A stretch of DNA of 64,000 nt from an uncultured Bacteroidia bacterium (GTDB taxonomy: Bacteria; Bacteroidota; Bacteroidia; Bacteroidales; UBA932), in contig CADBFO010000006.1 of NCBI GenBank assembly GCA_902794005.1, positions 42,840 through 106,839 on the forward strand, in the 5' to 3' direction. The first letter of the stretch is position 1. Each line of letters begins with the position of its first letter. The notes beneath the pieces are model-generated. The model worked only from the letters and a program-made list of their open reading frames with translations, was not told where the DNA came from and did no database searches. Below, one piece after another: positions 8,003 through 17,064 of the stretch. The position numbers and the translations under genes are program-made.

Positions 8003-9010
8003 ATGAATCTAAAAGACAACAAGTACGCACAGTATCACCTCTGCCGCGAGATGATGGACACCGTGGAAGTAATCCGCAAGTTCAATCCCGCCACGGCCGA
8101 TTTTATCGTGGATTCTGCCCGCAAGACCGGCCACATCATGTTCTCCGGCGAAGGCTCCAGCCGCATCATGCCGGCCAAGAACGCCATTCGCAAGGCGCTG
8201 CGCTTCGGCATTCCTACCGTCGTGCACACCGAAGGCTCTCACCAGGCCGCCGAGTATAAGCTGGACGGCTACACCGTTCTTCTGGATTCCAACTCCGGCC
8301 GCACCAAGGAAACACTCATGCTGGCGGGCCAGCTCAAGGCTGCCGGCCATCAGGGTTTCTTCGGTGTCACCGCCAATGCCGGCACCCCCCTCGAGGAAGT
8401 CTGCAAGAAAACCGTCGTATTGAGTTGCGGATGGGAAAACGCCGTCGCCGCTACCAAGAGCGTCGTAGAGCAGACCCTTCTGTTCGAGTCCCTCATCTGG
8501 AAACTGGCCGGAAAAGACATCGCCAAGGAACTGGACTCCCTGGCCGACAAGGTGGAGAAGGCCCTCACCCTGGACATTCCTTCCGAAATCGTGGACTGGG
8601 TGCGCAGCGCCAAGACCATCTACTTCGCCGGCATGAACGACGGCGTCACCGAGGAACTTACCCTCAAGACCAACGAAATCACCCGCCGCAAAAGCGACTT
8701 CCTGGAGGGCACATACGCCCTGCACGGTCCCGAAGAAGTGATGGAAGACGGTGATATCGTGTTCGTTGTAAACCCTATCGAGAGCGAGTATGAGAAGTAT
8801 CAGACCGTCTTCGGCGGCGCCAACGTGCACGTAGTGGCCATCGACACCAAAAAGACCCCCTTCACCACCATCGTTGTGCCCGAAGCCGGAGATCTGCAGG
8901 CCTATGTCTATCTCGCCGCCGGCTGGAACGCCCTGGTAGAAATTGCCCAGGCCGACGGAATCAACCTGGACAAACCCAAACGTGCCCGCAAGGTGGGCAA
9001 CGAGATGTAA
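8003..9010 (+). CDS. SIS-domain sugar isomerase/deaminase-like protein
   Basis: A 335-aa protein with two SIS domains, similar in layout to the isomerase half of GlmS and to AgaS/FrlB. Visible motifs are FSGEGSS, DSNSGRTKET and ENAVAATKSVVEQ, the last close to the GlmS-type EVAVAxTKS sequence. It probably acts on a phosphorylated amino or keto sugar, but it lacks a glutaminase domain. It starts 14 bases after the exporter gene and converges on the rhamnose operon, whose last stop is 10 bases away. Linkage to either side is uncertain. Confidence 0.75.
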   Translation: MNLKDNKYAQYHLCREMMDTVEVIRKFNPATADFIVDSARKTGHIMFSGEGSSRIMPAKNAIRKALRFGIPTVVHTEGSHQAAEYKLDGYTVLLDSNSGRTKETLMLAGQLKAAGHQGFFGVTANAGTPLEEVCKKTVVLSCGWENAVAATKSVVEQTLLFESLIWKLAGKDIAKELDSLADKVEKALTLDIPSEIVDWVRSAKTIYFAGMNDGVTEELTLKTNEITRRKSDFLEGTYALHGPEEVMEDGDIVFVVNPIESEYEKYQTVFGGANVHVVAIDTKKTPFTTIVVPEAGDLQAYVYLAAGWNALVEIAQADGINLDKPKRARKVGNEM

Positions 9011-9019
9011 GGAAAACGC

Positions 9020-10324
9020 TTACTTGCCCACGTGGAAAGCCACGCGGAGATCTTCAATTTCAGCGTCTGTGATCGGATTCAGCTTGCCCACCGGGGCGGC
9101 CATAATCAGAGAGCGGGCGCTGAAATCTGCTACCTCCAGCTTGTCGAAGGTATTGATGAGCTTGTCGCCCGTCACCAGGATGGAATCGTTGGACAGCAGC
9201 GCACAAGGCAGTTTCCGGAAGCCCTCGGCCATCTTTTCGATGTCATGGTACTGGCTGCCGAAGGGATACTGCGGCACGTCCTGCAGGAAAATCCAGCTCT
9301 CGGGAATGGTACGTACGTCAAACTTGACACCCGTAGTGGCATATCCCATCAGATAGGGCGTCTGCGTGAGGATGATGCTGTTGATTTTGGGATTTCGCTT
9401 GTAAATTTCATAATGCAGGGCCACCGAGCGGCTGGCATTCTTGCCCGCTTCCACCCGGCCGTCTTTCACCTGTACGATGTCGTGCGGCTCAAGGTCCCAG
9501 CGCTGCTTGTCGGAGGGCGTAATGAGGAAATCGCTCCCTCTCCAGCGGACCGAAGCGGTGCCATACGAACTGCACATCAGTCCCTGGGCGCAGGCACGGT
9601 GCACAATCTCACAGATCTCCGTACGGATGGCGCGCTCGTCAGAAGGGTGTTCCACATTCATGAAATGCTCAAAATCGATGTGAATAGCCTTCTCGTGCCG
9701 AAGAATCTGCTCTTCGGTGAGATAGACCGGCTTTCCAAGCGTCCGGGCATTCAGGATGGTACGGGCGCACAGTTCCAGGGTTTCCAGGCGCTGATAGGCG
9801 TCGGCAATATCATCGCCCATGAGCACCACGCCGTGATTTTCCATAATCACGGCCTTGTATTCGGGATTCGTGGCGAATTCCGCCGCGATCTTCTCTCCCA
9901 GGAGTTCACTGCCGGGAAGGGCATACGGGGCGAAACCGACCGGCCCGCACACCCCGCGGGCCTGCGGGATGATGCTGGTGTCGGGCACCTGGTGCACGAT
10001 GGAGAAGGTCACCAGCCCCGGAGGATGCGCATGAATGACGCTCTTCATCTTGGGGCGCATCTTGTACAGCGCCCGGTGGAAGGGATATTCCGAAGAAGGC
10101 CTGTGCGGGCCCACGATGGTGCCGTCGGCCTTCACGCACATGATATCGGCCGGGGTAAGGGAACCCTTGTCGATTCCGGCAGGCGTAATCCACATGTCCC
10201 CGTTGTCGTCCATGATGGACAGGTTTCCGCCGGAAGTGGTCGTCATCTTCCGGCGATAGATGCGGCCGATGATAAGGGCAATCTGCTCGGCCGGATGCAT
10301 CAGTGAAGTATCAATTTTTCTCAT
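9020..10324 (-). CDS. Tandem class II aldolase/adducin-domain protein
   Basis: A 434-aa protein made of two class II aldolase domains. I chose the ATG at 10324 (MRKIDTSLMHP), which overlaps the previous gene's end by 14 bases. The first domain has the metal-site set: SSEYPFH, VIHAHPPG and ENHG. In the second, the equivalent positions read IILTQTPY and LLSNDS, so the zinc-binding histidines are gone and this half is probably structural or regulatory. It is the last gene of the rhamnose operon. The reaction could be cleavage of a deoxyketose phosphate, but the substrate is not shown. Confidence 0.82.
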   Translation of the reverse strand: MRKIDTSLMHPAEQIALIIGRIYRRKMTTTSGGNLSIMDDNGDMWITPAGIDKGSLTPADIMCVKADGTIVGPHRPSSEYPFHRALYKMRPKMKSVIHAHPPGLVTFSIVHQVPDTSIIPQARGVCGPVGFAPYALPGSELLGEKIAAEFATNPEYKAVIMENHGVVLMGDDIADAYQRLETLELCARTILNARTLGKPVYLTEEQILRHEKAIHIDFEHFMNVEHPSDERAIRTEICEIVHRACAQGLMCSSYGTASVRWRGSDFLITPSDKQRWDLEPHDIVQVKDGRVEAGKNASRSVALHYEIYKRNPKINSIILTQTPYLMGYATTGVKFDVRTIPESWIFLQDVPQYPFGSQYHDIEKMAEGFRKLPCALLSNDSILVTGDKLINTFDKLEVADFSARSLIMAAPVGKLNPITDAEIEDLRVAFHVGK

Positions 10325-11576
10325 AGTGCTCCAATAAATATTTTTCCGCCTCCACATTCCATAAACCCTTGTGCGCCTGACAGATACGGTCCAGTTCATC
10401 GAACAGCGGCGTGCCGATGGTGCCGAAATCGGCAATGGCCGTGAGCGGCATTTCGATGTGCGTGTATATGAGCTTTTTCCCGCCGGGGATGGAGGGCAGG
10501 TTCTTCGTGGTCTCAATCACGGCGTTGAGACCGCCGATATGGGTCACCAGACCGGCCGGGTCCATGCCCTTGCCCATGTAGTGCAGGGCCTCTTTCATGT
10601 CGTCGGTATTGCCGCCGGAAGTGCCTACCACATGCGTGTTGTTGTAATGCACGTTGTAGAAATTGAACGGTGCCTTGAACGGCGCCTTGGAAGGCCCCGC
10701 AAAGAAGTTGAGACAGCCGTCAAAGGCCAGGATATCATCGGCCTGCTCCACTACGGCCGGAACGGGGGCGAAGCAGAACACATCGTCATAGCCGGAGCCG
10801 CCGGAGAGTTCCATCAGGAGCTCCACAGGGTTCTCCACGCCCGTATTCACATACTTCAGAGCGATCCCGCGGGAAGCGGCGAATTCCACCGTGTACAGGG
10901 CGGCGGCGCGGTCCAGCCGCTCCTGGTTGATATCGGTCACGACCAACAGGGACGGCTTGCGGTCTTCGCGATGGAGGACATAGTTGATGGCGGCAAGGCC
11001 CATCGGCCCTACGCTGGCCAGAAGAGCCATCCTTCCGCCCTCTTTGATTTCCATGGTATGGACGTACTTGCCCGGCGTTCCGTGGTAATTGGCATGCATG
11101 GCGCCGATTACGCAGGAGAGCGGTTCGCTCAGCGAAGCCGGATAAAAGCCATCTCCCTTGAACGGAAGCAGGCAGCCGCACTCCATCACCTCGTTGGGAA
11201 TAATCACGTACGTGGCATCCCCGCCGATATACGGATAGGAGTAACCCGGAGCACTGTAAATACCGACAGGGCCGCCAGGATAGTTCATGGCCGGCTGGAT
11301 GGAGAACTTGTCACCGGGCTTGAACTGCCCCTGCCATTTCTCCCCCACCTGTACAATTTCTCCGGCAAATTCATGACCGATAATGGTAGGATGCTCTGCC
11401 ACGTCATCCGGGACCCGCTTGTGCGCAGACCCCTGATTCACAGCCTTGTACGAAGACATGCAAATGCTGTCACTCACCACCTTCGCCAGAATCTCATCTG
11501 CTTTCAGTGCCGGAAGTTCAAACTCCTCCAGCCGTAAATCGCCTTGTCCATAAAGACGAACTGCTTTTGTTTTCAT
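10311..11576 (-). CDS. Zinc-type dehydrogenase similar to L-sorbose-1-phosphate reductase
   Basis: A 421-aa medium-chain dehydrogenase. The catalytic domain shows a cysteine in DSICMSSYK, GHEFAG and EPLSCVIGAMH; the coenzyme-binding half carries ASVGPMGLAAINYV. Length and the long, insertion-rich catalytic part resemble SorE, which reduces L-sorbose 1-phosphate. In this rhamnose operon it could act on a related ketose 1-phosphate or an aldolase product. That is inference; the family is the firmer part. Confidence 0.78.
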   Translation of the reverse strand: MKTKAVRLYGQGDLRLEEFELPALKADEILAKVVSDSICMSSYKAVNQGSAHKRVPDDVAEHPTIIGHEFAGEIVQVGEKWQGQFKPGDKFSIQPAMNYPGGPVGIYSAPGYSYPYIGGDATYVIIPNEVMECGCLLPFKGDGFYPASLSEPLSCVIGAMHANYHGTPGKYVHTMEIKEGGRMALLASVGPMGLAAINYVLHREDRKPSLLVVTDINQERLDRAAALYTVEFAASRGIALKYVNTGVENPVELLMELSGGSGYDDVFCFAPVPAVVEQADDILAFDGCLNFFAGPSKAPFKAPFNFYNVHYNNTHVVGTSGGNTDDMKEALHYMGKGMDPAGLVTHIGGLNAVIETTKNLPSIPGGKKLIYTHIEMPLTAIADFGTIGTPLFDELDRICQAHKGLWNVEAEKYLLEHYEKN

Positions 11577-11616
11577 GCTATTTTGTATTTATAATCCTTC
11601 AAGAGATGTCCTCCGG

Positions 11617-13551
11617 TCACGCCAGCATGACCTGTCCGCCCGTTACCGGGATGGCCTGTCCGGTCTCGCCGGTCTGCTCGATGGCATAGAGGATGGCTTT
11701 GGTGACATCGGCCGGGTTGCAGCCCTTGCGCATGGGCACCTGCGCCAGATAATAGTCCTTCACATCCTGAACCGTCTTGGCACCGGGCACCTTTCCCGCG
11801 GCCAGATACTGTACGAACAGGCCGTTCTCGGGATTGCTCCACAGCGGCCCGTCGTAGAAGTTGCCCGGACAGATGCTGTTCACCTTCACCCGGAACGGAG
11901 CCAGTTCCAGGGCAAAGCTCTGCGTGAGGCCAATTCCGCCGAACTTGCCGCCGGCATAAGCAAAATTGGCCTTGGAGCCGCGCAGGCCGCTCTTGGAATT
12001 CACCTGAACGATATCGGCAAAATAGTCCGGATCCATCTGCGTCTCCACCTTCATGATATGGCTGGCCACCTTGGCACAGAAGAAATAGGCCTTGTAATTG
12101 ATGTTCGTGACAAACTCGAAGTTCTCCGGTGTCATGGCTTCCAGACCGCCGGCACGGAGCACGCCCGCGTTGGAGACAAACACATCCAGCGCGCCGAAGC
12201 GGCACACCGTCTCCTTCATCAGGTTCTGAAGGCTCTTCATATCGGCCACGTTGGTCTTCACGAAGATGGAACGATTATTCTTTCCGATGGAATTGAGGTT
12301 CTCCGCCGTGGCGGCGCCCACCAGGTCGTTCAGGTCGGCGACGACGATGTTGGCCCCCTGGCCCATGAGTTCGCGGGCAATGCCCTCGCCGAAGCCCTGA
12401 GCAGCCCCCGTGACAATGATGGTCTTGCCCTCTACCCTGCCCTGCGACGCGCCGGAAGCCACCTTGCGGCGGTAATTTTCCACCTCCCAGTTGTCGATGA
12501 AATCGATCCAGGCAGGCTCCATTCCATGCTCGCCGCCGAAAGACTGGGCATAGAAAGCCACCTTTGCGGCATCCAGAAACACCTCGCTGATGATATCGGC
12601 ATTTTTTGCGTGGTCTCCCACCGCCACCAGGCCCACTCCCTTGATGAGCAGCACCTTGGGCGTATAGCCGCGACGGGCGGTGAACGCCTCGATTTTCTCC
12701 TCGGCCTCCTGCACATCGGCATTCAGGACCAGGTATTCGCTCTTGCAATAGACGATGATGTCGGGCGTGAAAGGGCGTTTCACTTTGTCGGCATTCTCCA
12801 GAACCCAGTCAACGAGGGCATTGGAGGTAATCTTCAGGGTCTTGAGGCCGCGCCCGCCACGGGAAAGGATCTGCCGGATGGCGGGAATCAGCTCTGTCAC
12901 ACAGTCACATACGGGGCTCTCCCCTTCCGGGAGCGGCTTCACGCAGGCTTCGAGTTTTTCCATCATCCCCGCATAGATGGCATCGATTTCCTCCGTCGTG
13001 CCGGCCCCTACGAAAACGCCGTGATTCTGCAGGAAAATCACCTGAGGCTGACGTCCCGTGGCCTTCTTGCACTCCTGAAGCCGGTCATATACTTTTCTGA
13101 ACAGCGTGTATCCGGGGTCGGTGTACTCGATGTACAGGGCATCCGGGAACAGTTCCCGGCAGCATTCCTGCGCCTTATTCGAACACATCAGGGCATTCAC
13201 CAGCGTAGGATGGAGGTGCACCACATAGGCATAGTCCATGCAGTCGTGGAGCGACGTTTCAACCGACGGCCTGCGGTCGCGGGTCAGGTTGGCCAGTGCC
13301 AGGTCTTCCTTCACCCGGGCCTCCCGTTCATTCACATCGGCGCTGTACTGCCGGGTGCCCATGGGGGCAAGAAGGCTGCGGTCCAACACGGCGAAGCCAT
13401 TTTCGTCGATGGTGGCCAGCGCATGACCGCTGGCTTTCACCCACAGATGTTTCTCATCTTTATAGGATGTATTGCCGCCGCCGGCGATGACAAAGCGGCT
13501 GTCGGCCCCGTACTTGCGTGAGACGGCTACGAGATTTTCAAGTTCCTTCAT
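11617..13551 (-). CDS. rhaE: Bifunctional L-rhamnulose-1-phosphate aldolase / short-chain dehydrogenase (RhaE-RhaW type)
   Basis: A 644-aa fusion. The N-terminal class II aldolase domain (to about 370) keeps its metal site: VVHLHPTLV and FLQNHGVFV. The C-terminal SDR domain has the nucleotide loop TGAAQGFGEG and the catalytic YAGGK. Such fusions are known from several bacterial rhamnose pathways, where they split rhamnulose 1-phosphate into DHAP and L-lactaldehyde and then oxidise the aldehyde. No stand-alone rhaD is seen, so this is the likely main aldolase. It overlaps the PHP gene by 4 bases. Confidence 0.88.
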   Translation of the reverse strand: MKELENLVAVSRKYGADSRFVIAGGGNTSYKDEKHLWVKASGHALATIDENGFAVLDRSLLAPMGTRQYSADVNEREARVKEDLALANLTRDRRPSVETSLHDCMDYAYVVHLHPTLVNALMCSNKAQECCRELFPDALYIEYTDPGYTLFRKVYDRLQECKKATGRQPQVIFLQNHGVFVGAGTTEEIDAIYAGMMEKLEACVKPLPEGESPVCDCVTELIPAIRQILSRGGRGLKTLKITSNALVDWVLENADKVKRPFTPDIIVYCKSEYLVLNADVQEAEEKIEAFTARRGYTPKVLLIKGVGLVAVGDHAKNADIISEVFLDAAKVAFYAQSFGGEHGMEPAWIDFIDNWEVENYRRKVASGASQGRVEGKTIIVTGAAQGFGEGIARELMGQGANIVVADLNDLVGAATAENLNSIGKNNRSIFVKTNVADMKSLQNLMKETVCRFGALDVFVSNAGVLRAGGLEAMTPENFEFVTNINYKAYFFCAKVASHIMKVETQMDPDYFADIVQVNSKSGLRGSKANFAYAGGKFGGIGLTQSFALELAPFRVKVNSICPGNFYDGPLWSNPENGLFVQYLAAGKVPGAKTVQDVKDYYLAQVPMRKGCNPADVTKAILYAIEQTGETGQAIPVTGGQVMLA

Positions 13552-14576
13552 GATTGTAACGTTTTCTGTATCAATTCATCCCCGGCGGCGATGCTGTCCA
13601 GGCCCGCCTGATGGGCCGCCACGGCGCAGGCGCCCCGGTAGTTGATGGCCTTGAGTTTGTCCGACAGTTCCGATGCATCGCGGGTGCGAAGCCGCACCGG
13701 CTCCATGGCCGGGGTATTGTGCTCGGAACCGAAGGTTACGATAAAGCCCTCGTCCTCCAGGTAAGCGGCATACTGCTCCAGCACGGCCGTGGTGTTGCGC
13801 GTCGTGATGAACTCCACGCTGCGGAAACCGCGCTTCGCCAGTGTATCGGCCGCCTTCTGCAAGTCGCCCTCAAAGTCCGTGAAATGGCCCTTGGCGTCAT
13901 CGCCGAGGAAGGGATAGGTGGGAATGCCGCCCGCCGCCTCGATGATGCGCCGGACCGTCTCCATGGGCAGGAAGGCCTCCGGAGATTCCGGGACAAAAGC
14001 TGCACCGCCGGCCTTCAGAAGTTTTGAACGAAGGTCGTTCTCCACCTTGGCCGGCTCCGGCGTATCCGGGTACAGGGCCAGGCGAAGCGCCTTGGCCAGA
14101 TGGCGTTCCCGCACCAGGCCGCAGGTAAGGCGGGACTTGATCTCCTCGAAATCCAGGACGATGTCACGGCCTTCGGCCTTCAGCCACTCGTTGAGTTTGG
14201 CGCACATCTCCCGGCACTGGTCATTGGAGTAGGCCCTCACGGAGGCCAGCATTCCGGCCTCTTTCCCTGCGAGTCTCACGGGATAGGCCAGCCCCTTGCC
14301 GCTGATATAGGTGCGGCCGGGGTTGTTGGGGTCGTTCACCCGCAGTCCGGCCGCCTGATCCTCGGCGTTCAGGGAAATAAATTCGATGCCGAGAAGCGGA
14401 AACAGGCCCCGGGCGGCACAGCCGTCCTTCCAGGCGCCATATCCGTCCATGGAGTAGAAATCATTGATTCCCACCACTTTCACGCCCTCGGCCGACGCCC
14501 TGTCCAGCGCCTCGCCTATACTGGAGAAGGCGCTGAACGAATACGGCGTATGTAAATGCGCATTGACGTCTATCAT
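13548..14576 (-). CDS. PHP-domain phosphoesterase-like protein
   Basis: A 342-aa protein starting MIDVNAHLHTPYSFSAF, with the PHP metal-binding HxH near its N-terminus. Later matches are VVGINDFYS, LLGIEF and VTFGSEHNTP, consistent with further metal ligands. PHP proteins are metal-dependent phosphoesterases or hydrolases. None of the characterised rhamnose pathways I know requires one, so its role is open: it might dephosphorylate a dead-end sugar phosphate. The gene overlaps the aldolase-SDR gene by 4 bases and starts 1 base after the E1 stop. Confidence 0.78.
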   Translation of the reverse strand: MIDVNAHLHTPYSFSAFSSIGEALDRASAEGVKVVGINDFYSMDGYGAWKDGCAARGLFPLLGIEFISLNAEDQAAGLRVNDPNNPGRTYISGKGLAYPVRLAGKEAGMLASVRAYSNDQCREMCAKLNEWLKAEGRDIVLDFEEIKSRLTCGLVRERHLAKALRLALYPDTPEPAKVENDLRSKLLKAGGAAFVPESPEAFLPMETVRRIIEAAGGIPTYPFLGDDAKGHFTDFEGDLQKAADTLAKRGFRSVEFITTRNTTAVLEQYAAYLEDEGFIVTFGSEHNTPAMEPVRLRTRDASELSDKLKAINYRGACAVAAHQAGLDSIAAGDELIQKTLQS

Positions 14577-14577
14577 A

Positions 14578-17061
14578 TTATATACCTTTCTTGGCCCTGA
14601 GAATCTGCTGCGCCGCAGTCTGGTTGCTTACGGGAACATAGCCCGGAAGCGGCATCATCTTCTCGTGGATGGCATCCAGAAACCAGCCGGGCTGCGGGAA
14701 GAAGGCTTCCTCCAGCTCGTGGCTCGGGGTAATCCAGTTGCGGGAACCCAGCACCGCCGGAGCGGCATCCAGATAATCGAAACACAGTTCGGTGATATTA
14801 GCGGCAAGGTCGTTGAGATAGCTTCCGCGGGCCGATGCATCGCCGGCGATGATGATGCGTCCGGTTTTCTTCACGGAAGCGATTACCTTCTCGTAATTGA
14901 ACGGCACCAGCGTACGGGCGTCAATGACTTCGGCCTCCAGGCCATACTTCTCCTTGAGTTCATCGGCCGCCTTGAGGGCACGGTACAACGTTGCGCCGAT
15001 GGTGAGGAACGTGACATCCTTGCCTTCACGCTTGACGTCCGGCTCCCCGAGCGGAATCTCGTAATAGCCTTCGGGAACGCCGCCCTCGTGGAACTGCTCG
15101 CCCACGCCGTACAGACGCTGGCTCTCGAAGAAAATCACCGGATCCGTCCCCTGCAGGGCGCTGTTCATGAGGCCCTTGGCATCGTAAGGCGTTACCGGGA
15201 ACACCACCTTGAGACCCGGGATATGCGTGCACAGGGACGTCCAGTCCTGGCTGTGCTGGGCACCGTACTTGGACCCCACGGAAACGCGCACCACCACCGG
15301 CATCTTGAGGATGTTTCCGCTCATGGCCTGCCACTTGGGCAGTTGGTTGAAAATCTCGTCGCCGCAGCATCCCAGGAAGTCGCAGTACATGATTTCCGGA
15401 ATCACTCGGCCGCCGCACATGGCATAACCGATGGCCGTGCCGATGATGGCCGCCTCCGCGATGGGACTGTTGAACAGGCGATGGTACGGAAGCGCCTCCG
15501 TGAGACCGCGGTACACGGCGAAAGCGCCGCCCCATTCGCGATTCTCCTCACCATAGGCAACCAGGGTGGAATCCTTGTAGAAACGGTCCACGATGGCCTC
15601 GAACACACCGTCCCTGAAATTATACATCTTCATGGAACTCACGGGTTTGCCGTCCTTGTCCAGGTAGAAGCGCGTCTTGCCGGCAATCTGCTTCACCCGC
15701 GGGTTCTCCTCCATGGGATGGTTCACCTCCGGCTTGGCATCACCGAGGGAGTCCACGCTGCTGTTGGAGAACATCATCTCACCCAGCAGTTCGTTGTCCT
15801 TCACGAGGTCCATGCGGGGAGAAAGCGTTTCGTCGATGGCCAGTTTGTACATCTCGAAGATGACATCCTTCACATAGGCCTGGATAGCGTCCAGTTCCTC
15901 CTGGGTGGCGACGCCGGCTTCCACCAGTTTGCGGCCATATCCGAGGATGCAGTCTTCGGCCTGCCAGGCTTCCATTTCCTCCTTGGTGCGGTAGCTGGAC
16001 TGGTCGGACGGCGAGTGGCCGCTGTAGCGATAAGTGACCACATCGATGAGGGCCGGACCCTCCTTCTTCTCCAGAAGGGCCTTCTTGCGGCGGAACGCAT
16101 CAATCACGGCCAGCGGATTGTAGCCATCCACGCGCTCCGCGTGCCAGGCTTCCGGGTTGAATCCGGCGCCCAGGCGGGCGGGATAGGTGTAGCCCATCGT
16201 CTCGCCTCGGGTCTGTCCGCCCATGGCGTACTGGTTGTCCATGACGCTGATCAGGATGGGGAGCCCACCTTTCATGTCGCCCTCCCAAAGAGTCTTGTAC
16301 TGGTCCATGGAAGCGAAGGTCATACCTTCCAGCACCGGTCCGCGGGCCATGGCACCGTCGCCAAGGTTGGCCACCACGATACCCTTCTTGCGGTTCACCT
16401 TCTTGTAGAGGGCGGCCCCCACGGCGATGGAGCCGGAACCGCCCACGATGGCGTTGTTGGGATAAATGCCGAAGGGCGTGAAGAAGGTATGCATACTGCC
16501 GCCAAGGCCCTTGTTGAAACCCGTCGTACGGGCAAAAATCTCCGCAATGGCGCCGTACACCAGGAAGCGGATGCCCAGTTCCTTGGTGTTGCCGCCCTTG
16601 TAGTCCTTACCGGCGACGGCCAGGGTGGCACCGCCCCAGAACTCCTCCATCACCTTCTTCAGTTCGGCCTCGGGAAGAATCTCGATGGAACGCAGGCCCT
16701 TGGCCAGGATTTCGCCATGCGAGCGGTGGCTGCCGAAGATGAAGTCATCCGTGGTAAGGTTATAGGCCATGCCGACAGCGGCCGCCTCCTGACCGGCGCT
16801 CAAGTGGGCCGGACCGGGATTGTTGTATGCCACACCGTTGTAAGCGCCCGTGGTCTTCACCAGATTGAGCATGGTTTCGAATTCGCGGATGACAGCCATG
16901 TCCCGGTAGATATGCTTGAGGTCTTCCGGGGTAAAATTCCCTTCCTTGAGCTCCTCTTTCACCGTCTTGGCATACTGCATGACAGGAATCTCAGGGAACT
17001 TGATTTCGTGCTCCTTGGGACGGAGCACCTCGTTGGGGTCGATATATAATGATTTAGGCAT
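14578..17061 (-). CDS. 2-oxoacid dehydrogenase E1, fused alpha and beta subunits
   Basis: An 827-aa thiamine-diphosphate enzyme. The alpha part (to about 440) has FGSHRSHGE, the TPP-binding ANLGDGAMARGPVLEG motif and ISVMDNQYAMGG. The beta part (from about 480) has VAYGEENREWGGAFAVYRGL and the subunit interface and TPP residues typical of transketolase-like beta chains. Fused E1 proteins of this kind occur in Bacteroidota for branched-chain 2-oxoacids, acetoin or pyruvate. E3 and E2 lie directly upstream at 3-bp gaps, giving a full complex. Substrate cannot be decided from sequence. Confidence 0.88.
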   Translation of the reverse strand: MPKSLYIDPNEVLRPKEHEIKFPEIPVMQYAKTVKEELKEGNFTPEDLKHIYRDMAVIREFETMLNLVKTTGAYNGVAYNNPGPAHLSAGQEAAAVGMAYNLTTDDFIFGSHRSHGEILAKGLRSIEILPEAELKKVMEEFWGGATLAVAGKDYKGGNTKELGIRFLVYGAIAEIFARTTGFNKGLGGSMHTFFTPFGIYPNNAIVGGSGSIAVGAALYKKVNRKKGIVVANLGDGAMARGPVLEGMTFASMDQYKTLWEGDMKGGLPILISVMDNQYAMGGQTRGETMGYTYPARLGAGFNPEAWHAERVDGYNPLAVIDAFRRKKALLEKKEGPALIDVVTYRYSGHSPSDQSSYRTKEEMEAWQAEDCILGYGRKLVEAGVATQEELDAIQAYVKDVIFEMYKLAIDETLSPRMDLVKDNELLGEMMFSNSSVDSLGDAKPEVNHPMEENPRVKQIAGKTRFYLDKDGKPVSSMKMYNFRDGVFEAIVDRFYKDSTLVAYGEENREWGGAFAVYRGLTEALPYHRLFNSPIAEAAIIGTAIGYAMCGGRVIPEIMYCDFLGCCGDEIFNQLPKWQAMSGNILKMPVVVRVSVGSKYGAQHSQDWTSLCTHIPGLKVVFPVTPYDAKGLMNSALQGTDPVIFFESQRLYGVGEQFHEGGVPEGYYEIPLGEPDVKREGKDVTFLTIGATLYRALKAADELKEKYGLEAEVIDARTLVPFNYEKVIASVKKTGRIIIAGDASARGSYLNDLAANITELCFDYLDAAPAVLGSRNWITPSHELEEAFFPQPGWFLDAIHEKMMPLPGYVPVSNQTAAQQILRAKKGI

Positions 17062-17064
17062 GGT

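Noticed and set aside
9005-9025. A terminator between the SIS gene and the rhamnose operon
   Set aside because: Only a 5-bp stem (GTAAG/CTTAC) without a T run; too weak to call.
14464-17049. A long open frame on the plus strand opposite the E1 gene
   Set aside because: It is a mirror of a GC-rich gene; its translation lacks any domain and the E1 motifs on the other strand are complete.
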